Shown piece after piece: positions 56,107-64,000 of a DNA stretch of 64,000 nucleotides (its first letter is position 1; every line of letters starts with the position of its first letter). Under the pieces are notes generated by a model. That model was not told the origin of the DNA, did no database searches, and saw only the letters and a list, made by a program, of their open reading frames with translations. The position numbers and the translations under genes are program-made. Source of the stretch: Bifidobacterium anseris (GTDB lineage Bacteria > Actinomycetota > Actinomycetes > Actinomycetales > Bifidobacteriaceae); assembly GCF_002860345.1 (NCBI RefSeq), contig NZ_NMYC01000006.1:32460-96459 (forward strand). The letters run 5' to 3'.

Positions 56107-56724
56107 TTAGAAATCGTCCTCGTCGCCGTTGCCGCCGAATTCGCTCGTGCCGAAGCTGCCGAAGCTCGAGCCCGACGACTGCGAGGCCTCGCCCCACGGG
56201 TCGGTAGCCGGAGCCTGCTGCTGCGGAGCGCCGTAGCTGCTCGCGCCGCCATTGTAGGCGGCGCCGCCCTGATAGCCTCCGCGGTTTGCGTTGCCGGCGG
56301 GGGCGTTGTTGTAGCCGCCCTGCTGGTTGCCGACGAAGCCGGAGCTTGCGGACTGGCGCTGGACCTGCGCGGTCGCACGGCGCAGCGAAGGACCGATGTC
56401 CTCGACGCGCAGTTCGACGACGGTGCGCTGCGAGCCGTCCTGAGCCTGATACGAACGCTGCGTCAGACGACCCTGAGCGATGACGGACATGCCCTTGGAC
56501 AGTGTGTTCGCGATGTTCGACGCAAGCGAAGTGCGTGCCGAATCCCAAGCCGAGCAGTTCATGAACAGCGTGTCGCCGTCCTCCCACTGGTTGGTGTTCC
56601 GGTTGAACGTACGCGTCGACGAAGCGATGGTGAAGTTGACGACCGTCGAGCCACTGCCGACGGTGCGCAGTTCCGGATCGCGGGTCAGATTGCCCGTGAT
56701 CGTGATGATGGTTTCACCTGCCAT
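56107..56724 (-). CDS. ssb: Single-stranded DNA-binding protein
   Basis: SSB coats single-stranded DNA in replication and repair. The 205-residue protein has an N-terminal OB fold (ETIITITGNLTRDPELR through SYQAQDGSQRTVVELRV), a Gly/Asn/Gln-rich flexible linker and the acidic tip ending GDEDDF that recruits partner proteins. It lies between rpsF and rpsR as in most bacteria. Confidence 0.97.
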   Translation of the reverse strand: MAGETIITITGNLTRDPELRTVGSGSTVVNFTIASSTRTFNRNTNQWEDGDTLFMNCSAWDSARTSLASNIANTLSKGMSVIAQGRLTQRSYQAQDGSQRTVVELRVEDIGPSLRRATAQVQRQSASSGFVGNQQGGYNNAPAGNANRGGYQGGAAYNGGASSYGAPQQQAPATDPWGEASQSSGSSFGSFGTSEFGGNGDEDDF

Positions 56725-56765
56725 GTCTTGCCTGCCTATCCTTGTGCAAAAACCCTACAGCGGAA

Positions 56766-57053
56766 TTACTTACGGATGATCTTCGTGCGAACGATCGCTT
56801 CGTTCAGATTCATGACGCGGTCGAGCTCGTCGCTGACCTGCGGTTCGCAGCTGTACGTCACGACGACGTAGTTGCCTTCGTTCTTGCCATCGATCTCGTA
56901 AGCGAGCTTGCGGCGTCCCCAGATATCGATGTTCTCGACGGAACCGCCTTCCTTGGTGACGATCTCCATGTGCTGATCAGTCAGCTTCTTCAGACCGTTC
57001 TCATCCAGTTCAGGATCGGCAATGAACATCATTTCGTACTTATGCGCAGACAT
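56766..57053 (-). CDS. rpsF: 30S ribosomal protein S6
   Basis: S6 partners S18 on the 30S subunit. The 95-residue protein begins MSAHKYEMMFIADPEL and contains GRRKLAYEIDGKNEGNYVVV, the family core. ATG at 57053 follows GGAGGTG; the upstream open frame is not protein-like. First gene of the operon; TATGCT (57167-57172, minus strand) is a candidate -10. Confidence 0.97.
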   Translation of the reverse strand: MSAHKYEMMFIADPELDENGLKKLTDQHMEIVTKEGGSVENIDIWGRRKLAYEIDGKNEGNYVVVTYSCEPQVSDELDRVMNLNEAIVRTKIIRK

Positions 57054-57306
57054 CACCCACCTCCTTCGGACTTTCGGCCACGGACGTTCCGTGACAGGAG
57101 TGTGTATGCGTTGTGCTTCTGAATCGGAAGCGCCTGAAGGCATGCCCGATTCAGAGCAACTTTCATAGCATAGCCGCGGCGCGGGACACCTGCGGGCGAC
57201 GGGCGCGACGGCGTCCCCGCGCGTTTCGCCGCCCATCCCCTCGCGCTGCGCCCTTCGCTTCGCGCCGCAGGCTGAACGACACCCAGCGCACATACAGCCG
57301 CATTGT

Positions 57307-57312
57307 TATATT
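57307..57312 (+). promoter_or_regulatory. Candidate -10 element of prs
   Basis: TATATT lies 47 nt before the prs start codon. No consensus -35 is visible. The 306-nt region shared with rpsF otherwise shows no gene. Confidence 0.45.
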
Positions 57313-57359
57313 GGTGTTGCTTGAACCACGGGTACTCCCACGCATTTGAAAGGCGAACC

Positions 57360-58373
57360 ATGTCTGCAGTTCTCGAAGGCACACCCGATAAACGACTCGC
57401 ACTCGTCACCGGACGCGCCTATCCGGAACAAGCTGAGGAAACCGCACATTATCTCGGCACCGAGGTCCTGCCAACGGCGGCCTACGACTTCGCGAACGGC
57501 GAGATGTACGTGCGGTTCACCGAGCCCGTCCGCGGCGCCGACGTGTTCATCATGCAGGCGCATACGCAACCAATCAACAAATGGATCATGGAACAGCTCA
57601 TCATGATCGACGCCGCCAAACGCGCTTCGGCGCGTTCGATCACCGTCGTCGCGCCGTTCTTCGGCTATTCTCGTCAGGACAAGAAGCATCTGGGACGCGA
57701 GCCGATCACGGCGAAGCTGATGTTCTCGCTGCTGCAGGCGGCCGGCGCCGACCGTGTCATGACCGTCGACCTGCACGCCGCGCAGGAACAGGGCTTCTTC
57801 AGTGGCCCGGTCGATCATCTGACGGCGATGCCGGTGCTGCTCGACTACATGCGCAACCGGCTGCCGCTTGACAACACGACAATCGTCTCCCCCGACGCCG
57901 GCCGCATCAAGGTCTCCGAACAGTGGGCGGCGAAGCTCGGTGGCCTGCCGCTCGCCTTCATCCACAAGACCCGCGACACGACGCGGCCGAACCATGCGGT
58001 CGCCCACGGCATCATCGGCGATGTCAAGGGCCGTGACTGCGTCGTCGTCGACGACATGATCGACACGGCCGGCACGATCTGCGAAGCCGTCCGCACACTG
58101 CATGAGCACGGCGCGAAGTCGGTCACGCTCGTCGCAACGCATGGCCTGCTCTCCGGTCCGGCGGTCGACCGTCTGCGCGAAAGCGGCGCGAAGGAGATCG
58201 TGCTGATGGACACGGTGCCGATCCCCGAGGAGAAGCGTCTGCCGAACATGACGGTGCTGTCGACGGCACCGCTGCTCGCCGCCGGCATCCGCTCGGTCTT
58301 CGAGTCGCGTTCCGTCTCGAATCTGCTCAACGGGCTGCCCGAGGACATGCGCACGCGTAACATCTACGCGTGA
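57360..58373 (+). CDS. prs: Ribose-phosphate pyrophosphokinase
   Basis: This enzyme makes PRPP from ribose 5-phosphate and ATP for nucleotide, His and Trp synthesis. The 337-residue protein shows the catalytic flexible-loop region FGYSRQDKKHLGREPITAK, the signature DLHAAQEQGFFSGPVDHL and the PRPP loop VVVDDMIDTAGTICEA. ATG at 57360 follows AAAGG. It is monocistronic and convergent with the nucleoside operon, whose ribokinase could supply ribose 5-phosphate. Confidence 0.97.
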   Translation: MSAVLEGTPDKRLALVTGRAYPEQAEETAHYLGTEVLPTAAYDFANGEMYVRFTEPVRGADVFIMQAHTQPINKWIMEQLIMIDAAKRASARSITVVAPFFGYSRQDKKHLGREPITAKLMFSLLQAAGADRVMTVDLHAAQEQGFFSGPVDHLTAMPVLLDYMRNRLPLDNTTIVSPDAGRIKVSEQWAAKLGGLPLAFIHKTRDTTRPNHAVAHGIIGDVKGRDCVVVDDMIDTAGTICEAVRTLHEHGAKSVTLVATHGLLSGPAVDRLRESGAKEIVLMDTVPIPEEKRLPNMTVLSTAPLLAAGIRSVFESRSVSNLLNGLPEDMRTRNIYA

Positions 58374-58424
58374 GCTGGTTATCGAAGATCAGATAACCAG
58401 ACCAACCGTCATGTTCTACCTCAC

Positions 58425-58463
58425 AAGGGGCGCCCCGAGTACATTCGTACCGGGGCGCCCCTT
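58425..58463. terminator. Bidirectional terminator between prs and rbsK
   Basis: A 13-bp perfect stem (AAGGGGCGCCCCG with its complement) has a loop that itself can pair (GTAC-ATTC-GTAC). TATTC follows on plus. Confidence 0.75.
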
Positions 58464-58496
58464 TATTCATGCATTATTCATGCAGTATTAACTTGA

Positions 58497-59471
58497 TTAC
58501 TTGAACTTCTCACGGATCTGCACGGCGGTGCCATACGATGCCTGAGCGCCGTAGCTGGTCGCCGCGTATGCGGAAACGTAGGAGGCAAGCTGTGCGGCGG
58601 CTTCAAGCGACAGGCCCGAGGCGAGCGCCGCGAGCACGGTACCCATAAACGAGTCGCCGCAGCCGGTGGTGTCGACAGCGTCCACATGAACCGGCGCGAT
58701 GCGAATGATCGACGGGTCAACAGTGGCGTCGAGCACCACGGAGCCGTCGCCGCCGAGCGTGACGATGGCCTGACTGAAGCCGAAGTCACGCAGGCGCTTC
58801 TGGGCGTCCTGCCAATCGAACAAATCCCAGTCGTCGTTTTCGGGTTCGTCGATGCGCAGCAATTGCACAAGCTCGTGCTCGTTCACCAACAGGATATCGG
58901 CGTTCTCGACGAGCTGCGCAGGCAGTTCGGCCATGAACGGCGAATCGTTGAGCAGCACACGGAGCCCAGCTTCGTGGCACATCTTTGCGGCGGCGGTCAC
59001 CGTTTCCAGCGGCGACTCCAAGCACAGACCAAGCACTTGGGACGACGTGAGCAGATCTTTCTGCGCATGCACGTATTCCACGCTCACACTGGCATTCGAG
59101 CCCGGAGAGTAGACGATGGTGTTTTCGCCATTCGCATCCACGGTGATTACCGTGGTGCCGCTTGGTCCGAGCACCGTGCGTATGCCCGAGGTGTCCACAC
59201 CGGCGTCGACGAGTTGGCCGAGCAGGAAGTCGGCGTTCGCGTCTGAGCCCAAAGCACCGAACATGCGTACATTGGCGCCGAGTTTGGCAGCGGCTGCGGC
59301 CTGATTACCGGACTTTCCTCCCGGGAGCACCTGCAGCGGACCGCCGGCGACGGTCTCACCCGGTCCGGGAAGACGTTCCGTGGTCACCGTATAGTCCGCG
59401 TTCATCGAGCCGACCACGGAGACCGAGCCATGGATGTTGTTCAGCAGAGCAAGCGTTTCCTCACGAGTCAT
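58497..59471 (-). CDS. rbsK: Ribokinase (PfkB family)
   Basis: PfkB kinases phosphorylate sugars at the cost of ATP; ribose to ribose 5-phosphate is the likely reaction here. The 324-residue protein carries the N-terminal VVGSMNADYTVTTERLPGPG, the ribokinase pattern PGGKSGNQAAAAAKLG and the C-terminal anion-hole/base motif DTTGCGDSFMGT. AAAGGA precedes the ATG. It is the last gene of a three-gene operon with a nucleoside hydrolase, which releases ribose. Its base composition is clearly lower in GC than the flanking genes. Confidence 0.9.
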   Translation of the reverse strand: MTREETLALLNNIHGSVSVVGSMNADYTVTTERLPGPGETVAGGPLQVLPGGKSGNQAAAAAKLGANVRMFGALGSDANADFLLGQLVDAGVDTSGIRTVLGPSGTTVITVDANGENTIVYSPGSNASVSVEYVHAQKDLLTSSQVLGLCLESPLETVTAAAKMCHEAGLRVLLNDSPFMAELPAQLVENADILLVNEHELVQLLRIDEPENDDWDLFDWQDAQKRLRDFGFSQAIVTLGGDGSVVLDATVDPSIIRIAPVHVDAVDTTGCGDSFMGTVLAALASGLSLEAAAQLASYVSAYAATSYGAQASYGTAVQIREKFK

Positions 59472-59512
59472 ATCAATCCTTTCACAGAATCGTCATTGGA
59501 CTGCATTGGGTA

Positions 59513-60967
59513 TCAGGCCTCGGTGGCTACGATCTCTTCTTCGTCCTTCTTGGCAATGCCATCATGCGACGACTTGCCATAGATGTGACGACGGAAGCAC
59601 AGGAACCAAATCAGGCCGGCAAGCACGACGCAGGCGGCGATAAACAGGAGGTTGGAGTACACAGCCGCCGGACCGGTGGCACCGATCAGGCTGCCATGGC
59701 TGAGCGCATTGCCGCCGAGCTGGGCACCGAAGATGGCGATGCCGATTGAGGCGGTGACGTTCATCACCAGATCGTTCATGCCCACGCCACGCCCGGATTC
59801 GTCAACAGACAGCGTGTCAAGCACCGTGGAGACGACCGGCGAGTACATTAGGCCGCAGCCTGCATAGAACACGCAGGCGAACGCGGTGAGCACGCCGAAG
59901 TTCGTGTTGATGCAGAACGCGGAGCCTACAAATCCGATCATCATAAACACGGAGGCGCACACAATGGCCGAAGTACGGCCGATCTTGCCAACGATCCAGC
60001 CCGAAGTCGTACCGAACAGCGCGGCCACCAGGAAGGCCCACACAATGTACTGCGAAACCTTGCTGGAATCCATATCGTACAGCGAGCCACCGAGCGCGTT
60101 GAAAATCGGCGACATGCAGTAGTTCGTGAAGTAGAACAGCACGATGAGCATGATCGCGGCGAGCCAGCGGGTGTTCTTGAAGAAGCCCGGCGTAATGAAC
60201 GGATCGGCCGCGCGGTTGATGTACACGGCGAAGATCGCGAACAGCGCGACGCAGACGATGAGCATCCACCATGCGTTATACGAGAAGAACAGAGACAGGA
60301 ACGCGGAGGCCAGACCGAAGATGATGAAGCCGATCCAGTCGACGTGCTTAGCGTCGCCGCCGCGGTTCGGCAGCAGACGGAGCAGGAACGGCAGGAAGAT
60401 GATTGTCACCGACGGAATGAGGAACAGGTACTGCCATGCAATGGAACTCAGCAGGCCGGCGGCGAAGACGCCAATGGCCGCGGAAACCTGATACCCTGCG
60501 GTGAACAGGCCGAAGAAAATGACCTTCAGATTATTGCGCAGGTACTTGGTGGCAATGACCAAATACACGGAGCCGGCCACCTGCTCGCCTGCAGTCTGCA
60601 GAATACGTGCGATGATGACGTTCCACAGGTTCGGCGCCATGAACATGTTGATGAAGAAGCCATACATGCAGCCCACGAATAACGTCACCAAGCCGAATAC
60701 GATGAGCTTCTTCAACGAGACGAAATCGCCGAGCGAGCCGTAGATGAAGCAGACGATACCAAGCACAATGGATGGCAGGCTCGTGATCAATGCGGCTTGA
60801 TCGGGCGCGCCGACCTCGGCGCCGATGTCGGTGAAGACCAGATTGAAGCCTTGGAGGCACAGCGTGCCTAGGATAAATGTGATGAGCAGCAAAATCAGGG
60901 CATGCACTGCCATCCTGTTCTGCTCAGGCGTGACCTCATGCGTCGCCACAGCGGTGGTGTCACTCAT
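59513..60967 (-). CDS. MFS transporter (DHA2-like, 14 helices), putative nucleoside carrier
   Basis: The 484-residue protein has about 14 membrane helices in the DHA2 pattern with SLPSIVLGIVCFIYGSLGDFVSLKK as the helix 2-3 loop and LQTAGEQVAGSVYLVIATKY as the following motif. Such proteins are usually drug or metabolite carriers; position between a nucleoside hydrolase and ribokinase suggests a nucleoside or ribose. AAAGGAAAC precedes the ATG. GC content is lower than in the neighbours, as for rbsK. Confidence 0.85.
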   Translation of the reverse strand: MSDTTAVATHEVTPEQNRMAVHALILLLITFILGTLCLQGFNLVFTDIGAEVGAPDQAALITSLPSIVLGIVCFIYGSLGDFVSLKKLIVFGLVTLFVGCMYGFFINMFMAPNLWNVIIARILQTAGEQVAGSVYLVIATKYLRNNLKVIFFGLFTAGYQVSAAIGVFAAGLLSSIAWQYLFLIPSVTIIFLPFLLRLLPNRGGDAKHVDWIGFIIFGLASAFLSLFFSYNAWWMLIVCVALFAIFAVYINRAADPFITPGFFKNTRWLAAIMLIVLFYFTNYCMSPIFNALGGSLYDMDSSKVSQYIVWAFLVAALFGTTSGWIVGKIGRTSAIVCASVFMMIGFVGSAFCINTNFGVLTAFACVFYAGCGLMYSPVVSTVLDTLSVDESGRGVGMNDLVMNVTASIGIAIFGAQLGGNALSHGSLIGATGPAAVYSNLLFIAACVVLAGLIWFLCFRRHIYGKSSHDGIAKKDEEEIVATEA

Positions 60968-61059
60968 GATGTTTCCTTTCAGTTGCTGTCGGCGTCATTG
61001 CCGGCGATGTGCGCCGAGCACGTTGCACGCGTTCAGCACACCTGTGAATTGGATTCGGG

Positions 61060-62016
61060 TCAAGCCGCCTGCCGGGCGACGTTGGTGATGCGGGTCATGA
61101 ATTCGTCGAGGAAGCGCGGCACGTCGACGCCGAGCGCGGCTCCCATCGTCTTGTGCGGGTCGTTGAGGCGTTCCTCGTCGCCGATTGTGCGGCCGCGCGT
61201 CGGGCCTTCGATGTCGACCTTCATGTTGATCGGATGGATGTCGACGAGCGTCGGGTCGACGGCGACACCGACGGCGAGCGGATCGTGAAGGCCGCAGCCG
61301 CCCAGATGCGGCGCGGTGGTTTCGTAGGCCTTGATGTAGAAGTCGGTCATGTCAGCGAGGAAGGTGCCGGCGGCGGTGCCCAAATCACGCCAGGTCTGCG
61401 TCTCCTTGTAGGTGAGCAGCGTCTGCAGCGTCACGTCGAGACCGACCATCGTCGCGTTCTTCGTGTGACGGAACACGTAGTTCGCGGCGTCCGGATCCTG
61501 CGAGATGTTCGCTTCGGTCCACGCGTTGACGTTGCCGGGGACCGTCAGCGCACCACCCATGAGGACGACGCTGCCGAGTTCGTCGGCGATTTCCGGCGCC
61601 TTCTTGAACGCGGCTGCGAGGTTCGTCTGCGGTCCGGTCGGCACGTAGACGAGATCGTCGCCGTAAGTCTTCACGGCGTCGATGATGAAGTCGACGGCCG
61701 GTTCGCTTTCCGCTTCGCGCGTCGAATCCGGGATGACGGCGTCGCCGATGCCGTTGTCGCCGTGGATGAACGCGGAGATCGGCAGCACTTCGAAGGAGTC
61801 CTTCGTGCTCGCGTGCGGCAGGCCCTTGTACACGGGCACTTCCGGATGCCCGAGCAGGTCGGTGATCGCTAGCGCGTTGCGCACGCCCTGCTCCATCAGA
61901 ACGTTGCCGTAGGTGCCGGTGATGCCGATGAGTTCGATTTCGGGGCTGCCGAGCGCGTAGGAGATCGCCAACGCATCGTCGACGCCGGTGTCCAGATCCA
62001 GGATGAGCTTCTTCAT
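61060..62016 (-). CDS. Nucleoside hydrolase (IUNH family)
   Basis: The enzyme cleaves ribonucleosides to base and ribose. The 318-residue protein has the Ca2+-binding N-terminal Asp cluster as LDLDTGVDDALA (the family usually has DPG, here DTG), the strand with YVPTGPQTNLAAAF, VVLMGGALTVPGNV, and the late HDPLAVGVAV that supplies the catalytic-region His. ATG at 62016 follows GAAGGA. First gene of the operon. Purine or pyrimidine preference cannot be told. Confidence 0.92.
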   Translation of the reverse strand: MKKLILDLDTGVDDALAISYALGSPEIELIGITGTYGNVLMEQGVRNALAITDLLGHPEVPVYKGLPHASTKDSFEVLPISAFIHGDNGIGDAVIPDSTREAESEPAVDFIIDAVKTYGDDLVYVPTGPQTNLAAAFKKAPEIADELGSVVLMGGALTVPGNVNAWTEANISQDPDAANYVFRHTKNATMVGLDVTLQTLLTYKETQTWRDLGTAAGTFLADMTDFYIKAYETTAPHLGGCGLHDPLAVGVAVDPTLVDIHPINMKVDIEGPTRGRTIGDEERLNDPHKTMGAALGVDVPRFLDEFMTRITNVARQAA

Positions 62017-62078
62017 CGCTGTGTCCTTCCTCATTGAAGACGTCCGTCATCGTCGACGGACGTTCCTTCACCTTTCCT

Positions 62079-62108
62079 TGTCAACCCCTTGATAAAACGT
62101 TTTATCAA
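62079..62108 (-). promoter_or_regulatory. LacI-type operator next to a -35 element
   Basis: TTGATAAAACGTTTTATCAA at 62089-62108 is a 20-bp perfect palindrome with the central CG typical of LacI-family operators. Four bases toward the gene lies TTGACA (62079-62084, minus strand). Placed upstream of the nucleoside operon and adjacent to the lacI-type gene, it is the probable repressor site. Confidence 0.85.
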
Positions 62109-62232
62109 AGAACTACGTTCATCATATCCGATGAATCAGGATTCTCCAAAACGACGAAGGGCCGGCGTGTCGCACAAAAACGCCGCCTGTTGGGCGGCAG
62201 TCGGCATCAAGAAGGACGTGAAGGTGTACGCG

Positions 62233-63285
62233 TCAGGCGAAAACCTTCGCCGGCGCATCGGCGACCGTCGCCCCCTCGACGATGCGCGGCTCGAGCAGCG
62301 TCACCGACGTCGCGGTCGCGCAGTCGCGGCCGGTATCGTGCAGCCGGATGTGGCGGTACAGGCACTCCCAGCTGCGCACGGCGAGCTCATGGACGTCCTG
62401 TTCGACCGTCGTCAGCTGCGACGTCATGCCGAAGCGTCGCATGATGTTGTCATACCCGACGATCGACAACGCCTGCGGCACATGCAGGTCATGTTCGGCG
62501 AGGCGCTGCATGACGCCCATTGCCATCAGATCGTTGCAGCAGAACAGGCCGGTCGCACCGAAGTCGAGCACACAGTCGGCGAGTTCGTAACCGCCAGTGA
62601 AACGATAGTTGCCGTTGAGCAGCAGGATGTCATCGGCGTCGATGTGATGACTGCGCAGTACGTCAACGAATCCCTGCATACGATTACTCGCGTTGATATC
62701 GTCCGTCTGCCCGCTGATGCACGCGAAACGGCGGTGCCTCGCTTCGAGCAGTCGTCTCGCCGCGAGCCTGCCGCCCTGAACGTTGTCGAAGCCGACGCCG
62801 TCGCAGATGCGCGCGGTGACGAGACGGTCGATGAGCGTGACCGGACAGTGCGCAGCCGCGATCTGCCGTTGCAGTTGCCGCGGCTGCCGATACGATTCGA
62901 GCGACGGAATCAGCAGCATGCCGTCGATGTCGCGCGCGAGGTAATTCGTCATCAGCGCGCTTTCATTCGCGCGCCGATCATCCGAGTTCGACAGGAACAG
63001 CGCATAGCCGGCCTCCTGACAGGCGTCTTCGAGGTGCCGCGCGAGGGATGCGAAGAACATGTTCTCGATGTCCGGGACGATGAGCGCGATCAGCCGTGTC
63101 TCGTTCGTGACGAGTCCGCGCGCGTTCTCGTTGACGACGTAGTGGAGGCGTGCGGCGACGTCGCGGATGCGCTGCTGCGTCTCCTTCGCGATACGCGACG
63201 GCTTGTTGTTGAGCACGAGCGACACCGTTGCCGGAGACACCTGCGCCTCCTTTGCGACTTCCTTAAGCGTCACGCGCCTGCTCAT
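62233..63285 (-). CDS. LacI-family transcriptional regulator of the nucleoside operon
   Basis: The 350-residue protein has the N-terminal helix-turn-helix VTLKEVAKEAQVSPATVSLVLNN with hinge helix, followed by a periplasmic-binding-like sensor domain (from about residue 60). The effector is probably ribose or a nucleoside. ATG at 63285 is chosen from the fixed LacI start pattern MSRRVTLKEVA. The gene is transcribed in the same direction as the operon with the palindrome between them. Confidence 0.92.
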   Translation of the reverse strand: MSRRVTLKEVAKEAQVSPATVSLVLNNKPSRIAKETQQRIRDVAARLHYVVNENARGLVTNETRLIALIVPDIENMFFASLARHLEDACQEAGYALFLSNSDDRRANESALMTNYLARDIDGMLLIPSLESYRQPRQLQRQIAAAHCPVTLIDRLVTARICDGVGFDNVQGGRLAARRLLEARHRRFACISGQTDDINASNRMQGFVDVLRSHHIDADDILLLNGNYRFTGGYELADCVLDFGATGLFCCNDLMAMGVMQRLAEHDLHVPQALSIVGYDNIMRRFGMTSQLTTVEQDVHELAVRSWECLYRHIRLHDTGRDCATATSVTLLEPRIVEGATVADAPAKVFA

Positions 63286-63460
63286 GTGTGTTTCCCCGAT
63301 TCGAATGCAATGGCCATCGTTTGATGACTTCCATTGTAGAGCGTTGCTTGTTTCGACGATCGTGATCATCGTGATGGTGTCGATGACGGTGGTGGTGTCG
63401 ATGACGACGGCGTCTGCAGCGTTGATCGTACGGTCCTGCCATGGTGCTGCATATGACGAG
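63286..63460. other. Leader region of the LacI-type gene
   Basis: About 175 nt with low-complexity GTCGATGACG and GATCGTGATCATCG repeats (63355-63410). No gene or clear promoter is seen. Confidence 0.4.
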
Positions 63461-63526
63461 GCCCGCCGTGTGGGTGGGCTGTGGAAGTCGCCGGATATGG
63501 GAAAGCCCACCGTGTGGTGGGCTTTC
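63461..63526 (-). terminator. Tandem terminator hairpins of the rRNA operon
   Basis: GAAAGCCCACC pairs with GGTGGGCTTTC (63501-63526) right after 5S rRNA on the minus strand, and a second GCCCGCC/GGTGGGC hairpin follows (about 63461-63479). Confidence 0.75.
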
Positions 63527-63540
63527 GTGTGAAGTGTGGG

Positions 63541-63657
63541 TGCGGCGGCGTGCTACTCTCCCACACCCTGTCGGGTGCAGTACCATCGCCGTGCCAGGTC
63601 TTAGCTTCCGGGTTCGGAATGGGACCGGGCGTCTCCCCTGGGCTGTGACCGCCGCAA
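63541..63657 (-). rRNA. 5S ribosomal RNA
   Basis: The minus strand reads TTGCGGCGGTCACAGCCCAG at the 5' end and closes with CACGCCGCCGCA; the conserved CCCATTCCGAACCCGGAAG loop lies between. Length is about 117 nt; ends may shift by one or two bases. Confidence 0.95.
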
Positions 63658-63856
63658 GACTGTATTGTGTTATTCATGGTCGACCCCCGGGTGGGGGTTG
63701 GTGGGTGGTTCGGGGACCGGATGGTGGACGCGGGCGCAGGTGTTCGTATGGAAGGAACGGGTGTTCGTTGCGGTTTCGTGTTGATGCTTGTATCGTGTGA
63801 CTCCCTGTATCGGTTGTTCCGGTGCGTGCGTGTGCGCGCGACGTGTCCGGTGGGGG
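63658..63856. other. 23S-5S spacer
   Basis: About 200 nt between the ends of the two rRNAs. No tRNA is present; alternating GTGTGCGTGC-like runs likely form processing stems. Confidence 0.6.
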
Positions 63857-64000
63857 TCGTCTTCGACCGTTAGTGCCGGTCGGCTCCACCCCTTGCGGGG
63901 CTTCCACGTCCGGTCTATCGACCACATGGTCTCATGTGGGGTCTGCCGCACCCTCGAAGGGGTGCAAGGAATCCTTATCTTGGAGCGGGCTTCCCGCTTA
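63857..64000 (-). rRNA. 23S ribosomal RNA, 3' end, partial
   Basis: The minus strand carries the conserved 23S 3' region, including GGTGGAGCCGACCGGCACTA near the end and the helix GACCCCACATGAGACC before it. The gene extends beyond the window. The 3' end is estimated to within a few bases. Confidence 0.92.

Noticed and set aside
63355-63410. CRISPR-like repeats near the LacI-type gene
   Set aside because: Units are short, irregular and lack equal spacers; no cas genes are in the window.

Overview
The window looks like a chromosomal segment of a high-GC Bifidobacterium. The evidence is combined rather than a single marker: an actinobacterial GlnR homologue, a Rho factor with the Arg/Asn-rich insertion of high-GC Gram-positives, an HspR-type HAIR operator in front of clpB, a sortase signal of the LAXTG type, gatCAB, a DUF2469 protein, and a formyl-CoA transferase/oxalyl-CoA decarboxylase pair as known from several animal-associated bifidobacteria. 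The species cannot be fixed from sequence reading alone. No phage, plasmid or CRISPR module is seen; the only mobile element is one intact IS256-type insertion sequence.

Layout. 1-2.2 kb: the front of the F1Fo ATP synthase operon (atpB-atpE-atpF-atpH, minus strand, atpH cut by the window edge). 2.6-3.9 kb: metA and a divergent initiator tRNA gene with its own promoter and terminator. 4.0-8.7 kb: an oxalate module, frc on plus facing an AEC-family carrier and oxc on minus. 8.8-16 kb: a CLC-type anion channel/exchanger, a large cell-wall-anchored surface protein, a GlgE-like protein with a lost catalytic nucleophile, and inorganic pyrophosphatase. 16-25.5 kb: a membrane protein, GlnR, endonuclease III, an orphan membrane-anchored substrate-binding protein, valS and a large secreted protein. 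25.6-35 kb: chorismate mutase, rho, a flavoprotein oxidoreductase, DUF2469, an acetyltransferase and gatCAB. 35-48 kb: an ABC exporter pair, an RNA methyltransferase, a phosphoribosyltransferase-like protein, a P-type ATPase that has lost its catalytic domains, clpB under a HAIR operator, an FAH-family enzyme, YggS, glutamyl-Q tRNA(Asp) synthetase, a secreted zincin and an aquaglyceroporin. 48-55 kb: the insertion sequence, tRNA-Lys, a repeat-rich intergenic region and two divergent zinc-ribbon membrane proteins. 55-58.4 kb: rpsF-ssb-rpsR-rplI and divergent prs. 58.5-63.3 kb: a nucleoside-use operon (nucleoside hydrolase, MFS carrier, ribokinase) with a 20-bp palindromic operator and a LacI-family regulator. 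63.5 kb to the end: 5S rRNA and the 3' end of 23S rRNA, minus strand.

Two themes stand out. First, two genes are intact but appear to encode pseudoenzymes: the GlgE-like protein has Gly where the nucleophilic Asp should be, and the P1B-ATPase-like protein lacks the actuator and nucleotide-binding domains and the phosphorylated Asp. Second, about seven genes show a -10-like hexamer 7-8 nt before an ATG and no Shine-Dalgarno sequence, a pattern that predicts leaderless mRNAs, while neighbouring genes have strong ribosome binding sites. A cluster of DnaA-box sequences between the surface-protein gene and the glgE-like gene is a further unexplained signal.
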